Positions 9,370 to 22,800 of a DNA stretch of 64,000 nt are shown one piece after another (position 1 is the first letter of the stretch; each line of letters begins with the position of its first letter). Under the pieces are notes generated by a model that was not told the DNA's origin, made no database searches, and saw nothing but the letters and a program-made list of their open reading frames with translations. The stretch is taken from contig OZ037768.1 in NCBI GenBank assembly GCA_964035545.1, positions 7,369,241 through 7,433,240 on the forward strand, in the 5' to 3' direction. The translations under genes and the position numbers were made by a program. The stretch comes from Bugula neritina (lineage: Eukaryota > Bryozoa > Gymnolaemata > Cheilostomatida > Bugulidae).

Positions 9370-12300
9370 CTACGAAGAAGGTCTCGTTTTCTCTATAGAT
9401 GTTACAAGAATTTTAGCTGCCTTGGCAATGTCATATGCAGAATGGATAATATTTTGAGCTTTTAGTTTAAAGTCGGTTTGACCAGCAGAGTCTGTATATG
9501 GTGATTTGGCCTCTTGGCAGAGTTGCATTGCTCCTGACTTGAGTTTTGAGAGAGCTATCTGTATACTACTGTCATCCATTCCCTAAAATTACAAGCAGTG
9601 CTTGACATAAGTACACCCACATGATTGCGCTTAATGCTAATGAAGTACAAGTGCTCAAGTAGATGCAGTAAGTTTAAAAAAACAAAAACATAATTTTTGG
9701 AAGATGTAAAGAAGTTTCCCAAAAAAACTTGAGGAATTTTAGCTTTACATCAACAATGTGGCAAAACCCAAATATGTGAATACAAAATAAACCTACAGAT
9801 ATCACAGTGTGCTCTAAAACTGCTCTTATAACAAGAGATATATACATGTTGTGCCCTAGTTTGTGTTTTTTTTAAAGGAATAAAATTAACAAAAGATAGT
9901 GAAATTCATTAGAATATATTCACAGGTGCGCTAAAATGTATTAAATCTTGAAAACTTTACTTGTTCATTTGATATAATTAACTTCAAAGCTCAAGGCAAG
10001 TATTTATTTCAATATGCTCAAATCAACTAAAATTGATGAATAATTCTATTAGCAAAGTACCATCAATGAATATTATAGTAGGCTACATATCATTCATTCA
10101 AAGTACTCTGAATCGATATTTAATTATTAAAAATATATTAAAAGTTAAATTTCTTATTTCAAATTCAATAAAATAAATTTATGAATAAGTGATTTGCAGG
10201 AGTTTGACTAGAAAACTTGCAGTAAAACAATCAACAATTTTCAGTCAAATAAAAAAGGTGAGAAAATTTAAGATTTGAGAAGTGATACAAATGAAATTTT
10301 TTTTGAAAGTTTTGAGTGGGTAAGACTTACCACAGGGAAAAGATCGATCATTGTATCTACAGCTCTCATAACCTTATCTGAACATGTGACATAACTACAA
10401 AAATGCATTGATAAAAATTAAAATAACATTACATTCACCAGATCTTGTTATATATCTGCATCCAATTATTAATTTTTGAAAAACCAGCTCAGCTAAAATC
10501 AATTAAAAATAAGTTGTACATTAATTACTTTATAAATATATATTCCAAAGGACCATAACATATATAAGATATCAGAAAATACACTTTGAAGCAGAAAATC
10601 AAGGGAGTTACCTTTCATGTTTGTTTTCTCTGGCACATATCAGCAATTCATGGATCTTCTTAGTGATATTTTCCGTATAAGGCTTGATGGATTCAGGTGA
10701 CGGGAAATTCTTACCTCCTTCATCTGAAGGTACTCTCTCAGTCCTACAAGAAACATTACAAAAATATTGCAAGACATCGCAACATAAATACAAGTTAATA
10801 AACTGAAATAAAGTTAAGCAAAATAGAACTTTTATCACCAGTATATATTTCAGCATAAATCAATGAATCACTCACTCTTCATTGTCGTAGAGACTGTCAT
10901 TATCAGTACTGGCTGTACGTTCCATACCTTCTACAGACTTGCGTTGCTGAAATAAATCACATTGCAATTATCTGTTTGTGTGCGTGCTCATGTGTGTGCG
11001 TGCGTATGTGTGTACAAAATTTGAAAAATTGAAATTCACATAAAAAAAATAAAATGAAGCAATTTGTCATAAATTGAAGTGCTGCACAATTGCAGAGAAA
11101 AGACAACTGCTACTTATATCTTGCTGTATATTGCACATCAGTATAGCAGACGAGTCATAGTAAATCTGAGTTCTCATTGCAGCCAATCGTTACTAGTTAA
11201 AAGTAAATACGAGAAAGTCAATGCTGGATAACTAAAGAATTAAACTGCCAGCTTGCTCTAAAAATGTACCTGGTTGAGAGGTTTGGATGCCAGCCTACTG
11301 AGACTCCCAGACTGCGTTGTTTGGAGATTGCTATTAGTATTAATTTCTACAGGAGCTGTTGCCTATAATTACATAAACACCAAATATAACTCTTATATGA
11401 AAACATCAACCATAACTAACTACTTTCCATCAACCAACATAGTATAAAGTCCACCATGCTTGTCTTGGAAGGTTTCCCGTGACTCAGTATGAAATTTAGT
11501 ACATTTTTGTTTTTGATTTTGCTAATGACTCAAAAGACTATTGCAAACGTTTCAATCAGCAACATTTGGCCAGTTGCAATGAGTGAATTACATGAAGATT
11601 GTATTGTCGTGTACCAGTCGTAGCTTAGAAGTTTCGACCATAGAATGCGGTCTGTTTCTAGGCGATGACGAGGATCTGAGAGAGCTGTGCTGCCGGGCAG
11701 CGAGCCCATTAGTCAGCGGTGATGTGGTTCTACATGGGATGGCTGACTTTGCGGGCAGGGACTGTGAGCTCACACTTGATCTATCATCAGAGCCCGCCTT
11801 GCTCGAGGTCTTCAGCAACGTGTTCTCAGCCATTAATCTCTTCATCTACAATCACACTCACAGCTATAGAAAAACACATTTAGTATTTCAACAACTTAAC
11901 ATTATGACTTTTGATTAACATCACAACTACCCTAAACTCAAACTCTTGGAAAAATTAACATATAGGGAATCATTAACTAAAATGATTAATCAGTGCAAGT
12001 TAATAATTCTCCATATTATTATAACTAAAATGAAGTCACTGCTTATATTTTGGCAATACTCTCTATTTTATTCCTTTAGAGCTTACCGATGCCTGCAAGT
12101 TATTGACTTCGCGCTGCAGCTGCTGGTTAATAGTTGTCAATTCTGATATTTTGGTTTGAGACGCGGAGAGAGCCATCCTCAGTTCCACCTCATCTGCAAG
12201 TTGATCTGAGTCATTTCTAACAGGAGACTTAGCAGAGCCAACATGTTCTCCGCTCTACAGCAATACAGTACAACGACTTGAATTTTTACCAAAGTACAAC

Positions 12301-15300
12301 TTAACAGTGCGCTTGTGAGCCTATACAGCATATGGCAAGGCTATGTGCCCTAACTGTAGTGCTAGAACAAGTTAGCTCACTGACCTGCCCAGGTTGTTCG
12401 GCAGCAACAGCAGCGGCAGCTTCTTTAATGCTAGCCCTGTCACCTACACTGCTATAGTCCTCATCTGACGCAACAATGTCGTATGCAGGTTCATCGTCTG
12501 AGAAACTGGAAGTCTTGACGTGCCGGAGAGAGTCTTTTAACTCATTGATGGGTTTACCTGCTGAAACAGTACATTGAGATGACATGATGTTACCAGCAGC
12601 ATAAAATAGCATCTTTATTGAGGAACTAACGTAGATACTCGTACAAACCTGTACAAACTAAGGTAGATACTCGTATAAAAGCTATTCATATGACATACAA
12701 CATTACACAGCTTTATAATACAGCTACATGGTAGGGCTAGTCAACTAGGAAAATGTTTAAATATGATAAATAAATTAACCTATACCAGTTTACTATGCGA
12801 GTGAGGAGACGCTGAGTGGAAATAAACTCACCAGGTTCTGGCAGCCCAGGACTGAGTGCTCCTTGCTGCCGTCTCTTAGCGTCGCTAAGCAAGTCAATAA
12901 TAAGAGTGGCAAACTCCCTCGCATTAAACCTGGCGAGTTTCTGTCGGCCTTGATTGCGAGTCGACGAGAAGTCAGAGCTGACTGGCAGAAACGGCACCGT
13001 CTGGCGGTCGCTGACGTTTGTATTGGGGTTTTTAGTCGACATCCAAACTAAGGGGAATACAATTTTGATATTAACAAGCCTGCTGACATGAATAAGCAGT
13101 CAAAACTGGAACTCATAGAGTGTGAGGGTTTAAATTGTACAACAGTAAAGTTTGCTTCAACAAAATAGAAAAGAAACATCATAATTTGGTTTAAGAGGTT
13201 TTGTTAAAACTAAAATTAGACAAAATATTTTAACACTTATATTTTTGCCAACTTCAAAGCCATTTTCAGAATGTAAAACTAAATTCTGGTTAACATAGCG
13301 ATGAATATAAACAATTTATCAACATCGCTAAATAAACTAAATTTTGAATTTAATGCTACTTTGTCATGTTTTTTCCTGATTTCAGAGTTAGATAATTTTT
13401 TTCTAATAATTGTGTTTCAGAAAATGCAATATTTAAAAAAGCATCGCTTATCTACTAGAAAAATTGTGTCAGCATAAAATGCGCTTACTTGCGTCATTCT
13501 CTCTCCTATCTACTTCATCAAACACGTCCATTGCCAACTCTTCAAATAGATTATGTGGCAGCTGAAATAAACATAAGCAAGTCGAGTTTACAGCAAAAAC
13601 ACAGTTCCACATTTAGAAGCACTTGAAATTTGAACAAACTATATAAAACACGTTTATTACTTATAGCAAAATAAATACACACCGCTTGCAGCTTTTGACG
13701 AGCAGCTTTAGCCAGCTCCGTGACATCAACGCTGTCAGCCATTTCCGGTATGATGAAGTGCTGACCACTCCTGTGGTCTGGTTTACGTGAGCACAAGTAG
13801 TAGGCGAGTGTATCAGTCAACTCAAACTGACACTCCACAAGCCGATGTGCTATGTCAACATGCTGTGACCTGCAAACAGATAAGTATCGTAATGACCAAA
13901 CTAGGTCAATACACACACTGAAGGAAAACCACAAACCTCTGTATTACACTCACTGCGCTTATGGAGTTATAAATGGCAAAAACTAAGTTTCTGACACGAA
14001 TAAGAACAACTTGCCCAGCGTAGTCGGCAGGCGTCTTGCCAAGACTATCGGCAGCACCAGGGTCAGCACCATATACAACTAAGAGCTCCACTTGCAAGCT
14101 CTGTCCAGACTGAGCTGCTACGTGCAATGCCCGGTTACCTCTTTCCTATATCACCAAAAGTCATAAAATACGCAATGGTTTTGTTTGAAATGGGATTCAC
14201 ATCCCAATAAAAGGTTGACAAAGTCAATCAAATTTGAAGATTTAAATTACCCAACAACAGGCTGAGTAAGCAGGTTCAAATGAGACTGCTAAACTATACA
14301 ACATACTAACAACACATTGACATCTCATTTCACTGCTGCCTACCACAGCTGCGTAGAGATTGGCTAGAGCAGTAGACAGTGTAACAAAGGTAATAATGTC
14401 TTACAGGATGCAGGTAGTTGGGGTCAGCACCGAGCGACAGGAGTCGTAGACTCGTCTCCAGGTTGTTAGTCCTCACACTTGAATGGAGTTGCTAGAGAAA
14501 TAATACATCCTGTATGTGGTACTCATTATACTATACACTCTCAGGCACTCAACCAATACATAGTAGCATACATTGCTCTAACATCATCGCTAAACTTGTT
14601 TAGTTCAAAATAGTTTTCAGTAACTTTATAACAGGTATACTAGGTAGAAAGGATACGTATGATCATGTAGGAAGGTCAGAAAAAGGTCATATAAACAGAG
14701 AATAAGCAATGCTATAGAAATTGCATACATTTACATTTCCTTATAAAGACTACCTTGCTAAGATCGGTCACAGTGCCTATATCCTCATCTTTGTATTTCT
14801 TTGTAAAAGCCAAAAACTGATACTTGGCCCGAATAAAGTCCGCTTTTGTAGGGCTAAAAATAACAGACATAAGAGTCCAAGGTCCAAAAATAAAATACAA
14901 TGTATGGCATTGCCAGTTTCTTACTAAAAAATATAGTATTACTAATAAAACTTGATTCACTTTCACTTGATTCATTTTAATGTACATCATTTGCAACACA
15001 TCCTGTACTGCAACTAATGTACCAGTCATAGTTGAGAACATTACCTTCTTTTCTAAAAACCAAATGACATAAAATACAGCGCTAGAAGGATGGTGGGATG
15101 AAACATACTGTAATTGGTCTCTTGGTGATGGTTTGCGCCGGCACTGTTTGTTCAATGTGGGATCAACCAATGAGTATTCCCATATACTATTAGCTCCGCT
15201 GCTAACTAGCTGGTGTACACACTACAACAGGCATACATTATAGTCTGTAAAATACTCTAACTTGTTGAACAAATCCAGTGCTATCAAAACATGCCTAATA

Positions 15301-17475
15301 CTCCAGTTGTATTCACTACTTCCCTCAAACAACACCATTTTAGCATTAGATAATGTGGCCTAGGCTAACTAAAATCAATACTGCACTGGCGATCTAATTA
15401 AAATAGGCTATTTCCAACCTGCGTGAGACAAACTCGAGTAAACCACACCATTTCACTATCTTCAACTACTGTATGTGAGCTTATAAATTGCAAACTTATT
15501 CAGATGTTGATAATTTAATTTAATTCAGAGTGATAATTTAATAGATGAAAGCTTTATTTTGGTTGTCTGTTTAGTACAAGTACTCTAACTAGTCTATAAC
15601 AGAAAATGTACAAGAATATTTAACGACCATCATGTACTAAGGCAGGTGTATTATTTCTTTTCAAGTAAGTATAAGTTCAAGTGGGGGCTGCATATGAACT
15701 ATAAGAGGTGCCTAAACACAGAAACCAAATTTAAAAGAATGATGAAAAACTTGAGCTCAGTGAAATATAGCATTTTTGTGCATGAGCGCATGTACGCTGT
15801 GGTAAATTTAGAAAGAGATTAGGTTGAGCTCCCACTAGAAGCTTTATAAAGATTTGAGACACTGACAGGACGAGACTGAAAAAGAATATTTTACAACCCC
15901 AGAAACACTAGAAATAGAAGAGTTTCTAAAGAAAATGTATTTCAGCACAGAAAGCTTTGGTGCCAGAGTGTATTTAATATTGAAAAGGCTTACTGATAAG
16001 AGAGATGGTGCCCATGAGCCTTTCTTTAGCGATTTCACTTGAGAAATGTGTCTGCCCAGACTTCTGTGGATACTGCAGCACTCGTCACATATGAGCACAC
16101 CTCTGTTGACTGAGGCCCACTTGGGATCTGCAAATGATACAATATTTAACACGGAATATTATGCTGTAAAACAGGTATATGGTTTAGTCTTGGTAGCAAC
16201 AGGCCAACATAAAGTTGATTTATAAATAGTGGAGGATATTTGAGTAAATATTGCACTAGCAATTCAGACTTAAGTGGTCTGAAAACTAGCATTGCAGGTA
16301 TATATTTTACAACATGTATCATGGGAACTATTAATAATGCCAGGTTAATGTTACGTTATGGTTTATACACCAATCACAGTGCTATTAGAAGAACATGTTA
16401 TCAAATCCTTGTACCAACTAGCGACCATGCCGTCTGAAACATTTGGGGCAATACATTCATTCTTATGAAAATAGGTATGTGAAACCCACTAATTATAAAT
16501 ATTCTGCAACAATACTTGATGGTGTATTTTTAATGTTCTGATGCTGCAGAGCAAATTTAGATAAATAATTAAATTTGTTGATTACAGAAAACTTCAAAAA
16601 AATCTCAGCCTGAATGCTAAAGTCTGTTTTGCAAACATATAAAATGTTGATGTTTAATAGCCATCATTGTAAAAAACTACAGTTTTAGTGATCAACACTA
16701 GTGTGAAATCTCTATGAACTAAAATCTTTCGCAGCTAGTTTATAGGTGGATCAAACACAGGTCAAGTGATTCAACTACTGTAAGAAGAAATGGAGCTTTT
16801 ACTTTTTGGTAATTTCAACTGAGTTAGCTTAGCTTAGCCAAAGCGTAATTTAAAAAAAAAACTGTGATATTTCATTATAAAACAGACCATTCAAGCTTAT
16901 TGATTTTAATAGGATTTAGTATACTTCATTTTTAACTTTGCCATAAACTACCAAGTACCTATTATAAAAACTTAATGACTTATGAAAAATTTACAAAAAA
17001 TACCAACAACACATACTTATAGCACACAGCAAATTTCAAAGCAACTTGCAATATTAAATCATAAAGGCAGCTAGAATTGTGAAATGAATAGGCTGTCAAT
17101 ATACGTGTAACACCATTATACAGCCTACTACAGTAACAATACCACAGCTTATCAGGTAGAAGCAAATTTGGCAAATTGAACAGCAGAAAAATGATAACCG
17201 ATTCTGAATAAATGTAAAGGCAATTCAAAACAGGCACCTTATTTATTCCAAACCCCACTAGACCTATTAATGGCCAAAAGCTCGATTGCAATTAAATTCA
17301 TTAGTAATGTAACTAATTATTTATTAATAACTTAATTTTAGCTTTACTAAAGGGAGAAAAACTGATACTAGGTAAACAAAATTTTTAGTCTAAATGCAAA
17401 TAAGTACAATTGCTTACCTGGTGCAGAACAGTCAGCACACAACTCAGAAGCTGCACGAACCGGCCCTCGAGACAT
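9370..17475 (-). CDS. GIT: GIT1/2-type ArfGAP (G-protein-coupled receptor kinase interactor)
   Basis: Complete gene on the minus strand, 17 coding exons, 748 aa (vertebrate GIT1/2 are about 760). Exons from 5': 17475-17418, 16127-15994, 15221-15109, 14853-14754, 14491-14405, 14145-14015, 13869-13683, 13561-13489, 13047-12832, 12560-12385, 12254-12087, 11845-11615, 11362-11270, 10946-10876, 10743-10612, 10394-10331, 9582-9370. Domains: ArfGAP zinc finger (C13, C16, C33, C36 and the catalytic arginine R41), ankyrin repeats about 135-215, Spa2-homology region about 250-350 (NQGRQKLARFNAREFATLI), coiled coil about 432-481 and the paxillin-binding four-helix domain about 615-748. It would inactivate Arf6 and scaffold PIX/PAK at focal adhesions. 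The start MSRGPVR matches the family. The intron after exon 6 needs a GC donor (see findings). Confidence 0.95.
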
Positions 17476-17939
17476 GTCAACAACCATCAGACTAATGACA
17501 ATTGGACCAATCACTTGCTGCTAAGTAGAATCCAAACAAAGCAAAGTTATAGTTGTTGTTAGCAGCTGCTTTGTTTCTTCTCACAACTAGTAGGCAGCTC
17601 GACTTAAAATTTGCACCAATGCTTGCTTGAGCTAAGACTTCAATTAACATTTAGAACTAAAACCATTCTATTGCCATTGAAATTATTTTGTTTCGAAAGA
17701 TTGCTCAGTTTGCAAAATATGCTAACACATTTTTTGTTGAAAATGTGTTTAGCTCTAAATTCTAAAGTTGATGTAATAATTATAGTAAATGCAATAGTTA
17801 TTGTATTTTAGTGAATTACCAAAGGATAACTATTGCAATGATTTTCTATTGAAAAGCAAAACCAACTTCTTAACAATAGCATTAACCCAGTGATTAAGTT
17901 TAACTGTAATTTGTTTCAACATTTTAACAAATTGAATAT

Positions 17940-19400
17940 AATCAATCACATACTCATACTCATAGTCATAGTAATTAATTTTTAACGAAGCTAATATAGT
18001 AATAAAAATAATACGGTCGCGATTGTAACAGTAAGATGAATAAATATTCATACCATTAACATACTCATAAAAAAAACTAAAAGTCAAAACGAAAATCAAA
18101 ATGATACAGTTGTCGACTTGTCGTTGACCTGTTGAGTAGGCGTAGCAGTTAAACCAGTAAAGACTAAAGAGTAAGTGAATCATGCAACTGTAAATGTAAC
18201 AATGATGACTATGACTATCACTATGAGTAATGATTATAATCATAATGATATTGATAAATGACAATAATTAATCATGATGATAATCATAATAATGAATTAC
18301 ATTGAACTGATTGAAGACTGAAATTCAATTTGAAAACTAGTCTTAACTCTTATGACTATTGACTATTGAGGTACCTAAAACTAAAAGTAAAACCATACCT
18401 ACTACCTAGTATAAGACCATATGGCTAGACCATATGGATATAGCTATAGAATGATTAATATTTAATGGTATCCGTGTTACTGATTAATAGTAATTACAAG
18501 TCTAATAGTAATAGTAATACTAATAGTAATAGTAATAGCATTACTTATAATTATACTAACTGCTGTAGGATTTTCTATTTATTAGTTGATATTGATGTCA
18601 CTTCCTATTTGAACGGTTTTCTTTTCACAATGACCTCTTACTTCGATTAACCGTTGTACCAATATTATAACAGCCTACCCGATGTCGATGAACTCACTGA
18701 TGGTAATAATTTGTAGAAACCTGCATAGGTTTTTTTTACTCATTCATCGAACTAAAGTAAAAGTGGTTTAATTTATCCACTTATTGTTTGTATTAGTAAG
18801 TTCAAAGTGTCAGTATTCCAGTATTAGTCTTTTTTGTGAGTATCACTATAAAAGAGCTAAATTTTACTCTTGACAATTATTTATATTATTATTATATTTA
18901 TTATGATTATCAGCTAATTAATATTATGATTAATCATAATCATTATGATTATCATTATGATTATGGCAATCGCCCGCAATGTGAGTGATTATGGTGATCT
19001 CATAATGAAAATGACAATAGCAAATTCAAAGGTGATGCATTTAGTTTTACTCTTTAGTCTTTAGTTTTACAATAATTATAATTGATAAATTATAAATTAA
19101 TAATTATAATACTTAATTTTATATTTTAATTTAGTTTTACTAAATTACCATTAGTATAAGTATCACTACTAAATATAAAATTTACTTACTTATAGTTATA
19201 CTATTACTTATCTTAGATACTAATACTTATATTACAGTTTTGCTGTTAGTACAAGTATTAGTGTCTAAGATTTTAACATGACTTAATTTTTCTTTTAGTT
19301 TTTCTCTTAGTCTAACTTTAAGTCTTACTCTTACAATATGAATAACTATAACTATAATTTAAGGATATTCTTATGCTGAGCCTAAGACTGGTCAGCAATA
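17940..19400. repeat. Degenerate simple-repeat cluster (AGTATTAG / ATTATGATTATC motifs)
   Basis: Two imperfect motif classes alternate: TAATAGTAATAGTAATACTA-like runs (about 18481-18545) and AATCATAATCATTATGATT-like runs (about 18215-18295 and 18890-18965). They are followed by AGTATAAGTATCACT/TTAGTCTAACT-type sequence up to about 19370. Units are diverged rather than tandemly perfect. Similar clusters lie at about 35390-36660 and 55440-56110. Confidence 0.6.
19212..19269. repeat. Foldback hairpin inside the repeat cluster
   Basis: Arms of about 27 bases (left arm starting CTTAGATACTAATACTT, right arm ending AAGTATTAGTGTCTAAG) pair with only a few mismatches around a loop of about five bases. 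Confidence 0.7.
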
Positions 19401-19832
19401 AGTATCAGTGTATATATATGTGGACATTTGGCAACAAAGTTCAATGCTAAAAGTGAAATACTAATACTAATAGTTTCACAATGAGTATGAAAATCACGGT
19501 GCCACTTTCACATTGTGCGACAACCTATATTTATGATTAAGATTATTTGTCTACTATAAGTATATAATCCTATTATATTTTTTCTTTTGAAAGATAGTTA
19601 AATATTAAAATTCTATAAAATATTTTATGGCAATTCAAATTGAATTGCGGTTACTGAAAAAAAGTCATATCTATACTGAATTACACCAACACAATTATAT
19701 TAATTTATTACTATCTACTATTTCAAAATTTATATAATATGTTTTGTACAAAAACTTTGAGGTTTCAATGTTTTAAAACCTTACTTGTTGCTATAGTTGT
19801 ACTTGTATATATGTCTATTTTTGTAAACAGTA

Positions 19833-22800
19833 ATGGCCTCATCAGTTCACCTTCAGCTTCAAGAGTTGTTGGAAAGCTCTCTAAATTTACCAATGTGTCA
19901 TTTCATTAATACTGAAGTCAAGTATAAAAACGAGAATAAGGATCAACACGATAAGGTATAATTAGATGTGCACTCATCAGTATCTATCCTTCCTATAGTT
20001 GTCTGTCATAACACGTAAACAGGAATGTAATGAACGTATTTTCAAAAATAAATAGTCTTTAGTGTATATTTATAAGCATTTTGTCGATAAGGATACCAGC
20101 TACTGTTTTATTACTATTATATTATCTTGATTGGGATTATTTAATTTGATTAGTTGCCAAAATAATTTAAAATCTAGATGAGAGTAAAACATATTATAAT
20201 TACTTATTTACTATGTGTTGTGGATTCAAAAGTTTAATACATACATTTATACTACAAGTAAGAGTATAATAGATTAAAGTATGGCAAGTCTATAGTTAGT
20301 ATTGCCAATTTATGTATTTTAAAAATTAATGTAGGCCTGTTAGTCTGCAAAACCAATAATTATCAAAATATTTTAGGCAGTTCTATGCGTTACTGAATAT
20401 GAATGTAAAGAATATTTTGGTTGGTCTTTAAGCATAGTGAGAGATCAGTTGCTTCATTCTACTGAGCATTCTCCTAGTGTAAGTATCAAGTACATTAACT
20501 GTGTGTCTAATAGCATGCAGTCTTATCATGCAGTATACCTGTTAGCCTACATCTACAATTGGCTCAATTTAAAAACCTGGTATGTTTATGTAACGTATGG
20601 AAAAAAATTAGAATTTCCTAGTGAATTACTTTCAAGCTAGTCTATCCCTTTGACAGAAAATAGTTATGGTGGCTTATTTTATGTTCCAAAAAATACAAGC
20701 AAACAATGTTTGTTATATAAAATATAAACTTGGTATTTAAAAGCAGAAGTCTTAAATTTGAAGTTTTCAGTATCTTTCAGGCCAAATTTTCTATGATCTA
20801 TCTCAAAAAAACGTTTATAATAAACAAAGATAGAAGCATAGTATGGAACTACTGGCCATAACATGTATTTTGCAGTCTTAGGAACATTCTGTGTGAAATT
20901 TATCGTTTTTCTTGCAGAGTGATGGCGTAGACTTTGACAAGTTTCTTTCTCGAGCTAATATAGTTTCCAGCAGCCGGTTCCTACTTTCTATAAAGGCTGA
21001 AGTTCTCTCTGTTAAATCCATACCTTTGAAAAGAGTACCTGGTAACTATGAATTTTATTTATTTGGGGATGAAATAATAATGGTTTTTATGACCTACTGA
21101 AAAGCATAATGGTATAAATAATTTTGATAAGTAATATTAATAGCTCAATTTCTGGCTGGCAACAATGTTCATCTACTACATAACGTGATGGAGTTTATTT
21201 TAACATTAAAGTTTATATTTCATTTCTTTTTAGATACATTCCGGCAAGAAATCAATTCCTTGATTTTGCCATACCTGTTAGTTGAAGTTAACATTAGAAC
21301 TACTGTCGGGCGGTATATAACCTTATATGGTGACAGCTTGAAGCATTGCCCTTTTATAATTGGAGTGGTATACTGCATGTCTAATGTTGAAGTTACTTTA
21401 ACCAAACCCCATATTGCTTGGATAGGCCGTCTCTGTCAGTCACATGTAGTGGATATTCAAAATCATATTCCTGGGTTAGTAGAGCTTCTGCAGCTTTTGT
21501 TGACTAATGTTTTGTTTTAATGCATGAAATTAATTTACTGTATTCATTTATTGTATATATAGCCAATTGAATTTAATGGTTATAGTCAATTTTATCACCT
21601 GAGTTCAGTAGTTGCTCTATTTGAAATTGTGATTTTTCCCTCCAATATTATCAGTTATTCACTCTTAGAGATGTTCATTTGCGTCAACTAATTTATGTTA
21701 TTATTTTCATGTGATTCATATTTTCAAGCTAGCGAGGTTTTTTGTTACAATAGTATTTACTCAATTTAATACAAGTTCTACCGTTTCTTTTTAGAATCAG
21801 TAACATCTCTGAACCAGCTGGTAGAAAGTCTGTGTTGATGTGGAATATATTACACACAGCCAACTCATCTGAAGTATTTCTCATTAAGGCGAGAATTCTT
21901 AAATTAATAAAATTAGAATTTTTCATTGATATGAAAAAAGATTCTATTGAGGATGAATCTCAAGACCGGAAACTTTCCTCTAAACTAGTGTGAGTTATGA
22001 AATAATGTGTATATAATACCATGTGTACTCTTTAGCTTGATGATATAGCATTGTACTACACAAGAAGCAAAAGTTGCATAATAAGAGATAAAAAAGCAAA
22101 ATAAGATAATATGCAACTTAATCTTTATACGTAACACTTGATATCCTTGTATTTCGTACAGTATTCCCTATAGCTTGTTCATGGGATGGTTTATCAGTTT
22201 ACAGTAATTTCTGGCTGGTTTTTAGATACATTAAAAAATTAATTAATCTCTTCTACTCTGCTATGCTTTTTGACAAAAATATTACAGCGTCAGCCTAACA
22301 TAGTATATTTCTAAAAATAATGTATGTCTATCTTAGTAAAGTTCTCTAAATTTTAAATTGTGTTTTAGGATGTCAATGGACGATTCTAGTTGTGGGTTTC
22401 TGGGTATCTGCTACGATCATGTCGTAGCCTATGTTCTTGGTTTGAGTAAACAAGCCTGGGCCGAGATCAAAATATATGTCAAGAAAACCGGACCAATTTC
22501 ATCAACTATGGTAAAGTGACGGCCATTTTACCATATTATCTTAATAGTTTAGTGATTTCTCTTTCAATATAGACTTGTGTATATTTTATTGTAAAACAAC
22601 TAAAAGATCCTTGCTGCTCTTTTATCTATTTTATATAGAAACACTAATTTACTAGATTATCGAATATATCAATGTAATATCAAGCATCCATCTCTAATGT
22701 GTTTCCAGTATTCTATTTTTTACATTTATACATGAAAGTAGGCATGCATTACTATATGACACAAATAGCGTTGAACTTAATTTTGCTAATATATATGCTT

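Larger units (their letters stand above)
17476..19832. other. Divergent intergenic region rich in degenerate simple repeats
   Basis: Lies between the 5' ends of GIT (-) and the unrecognised 389-aa gene (+), so it should contain both promoters. From about 17940 to 19400 it is dominated by degenerate AGTATTAG/AATAGT and CATTATGATTATC motifs, with a hairpin at 19212-19269. The 144-aa minus-strand frame at 17830-18264 and the short plus-strand frame at 18465 run through this repeat and are not considered genes. Confidence 0.65.

Noticed and set aside
13907-13993. GT donor (GTGAGTG) downstream of GIT exon 6
   Set aside because: A strong-looking donor, but its use would add about 20 residues foreign to GIT and needs a different acceptor; the GC donor restores the family alignment.
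17830-18264. 144-aa minus-strand frame
   Set aside because: Runs through degenerate AT-rich repeats and has the composition of that repeat; no homology pattern.
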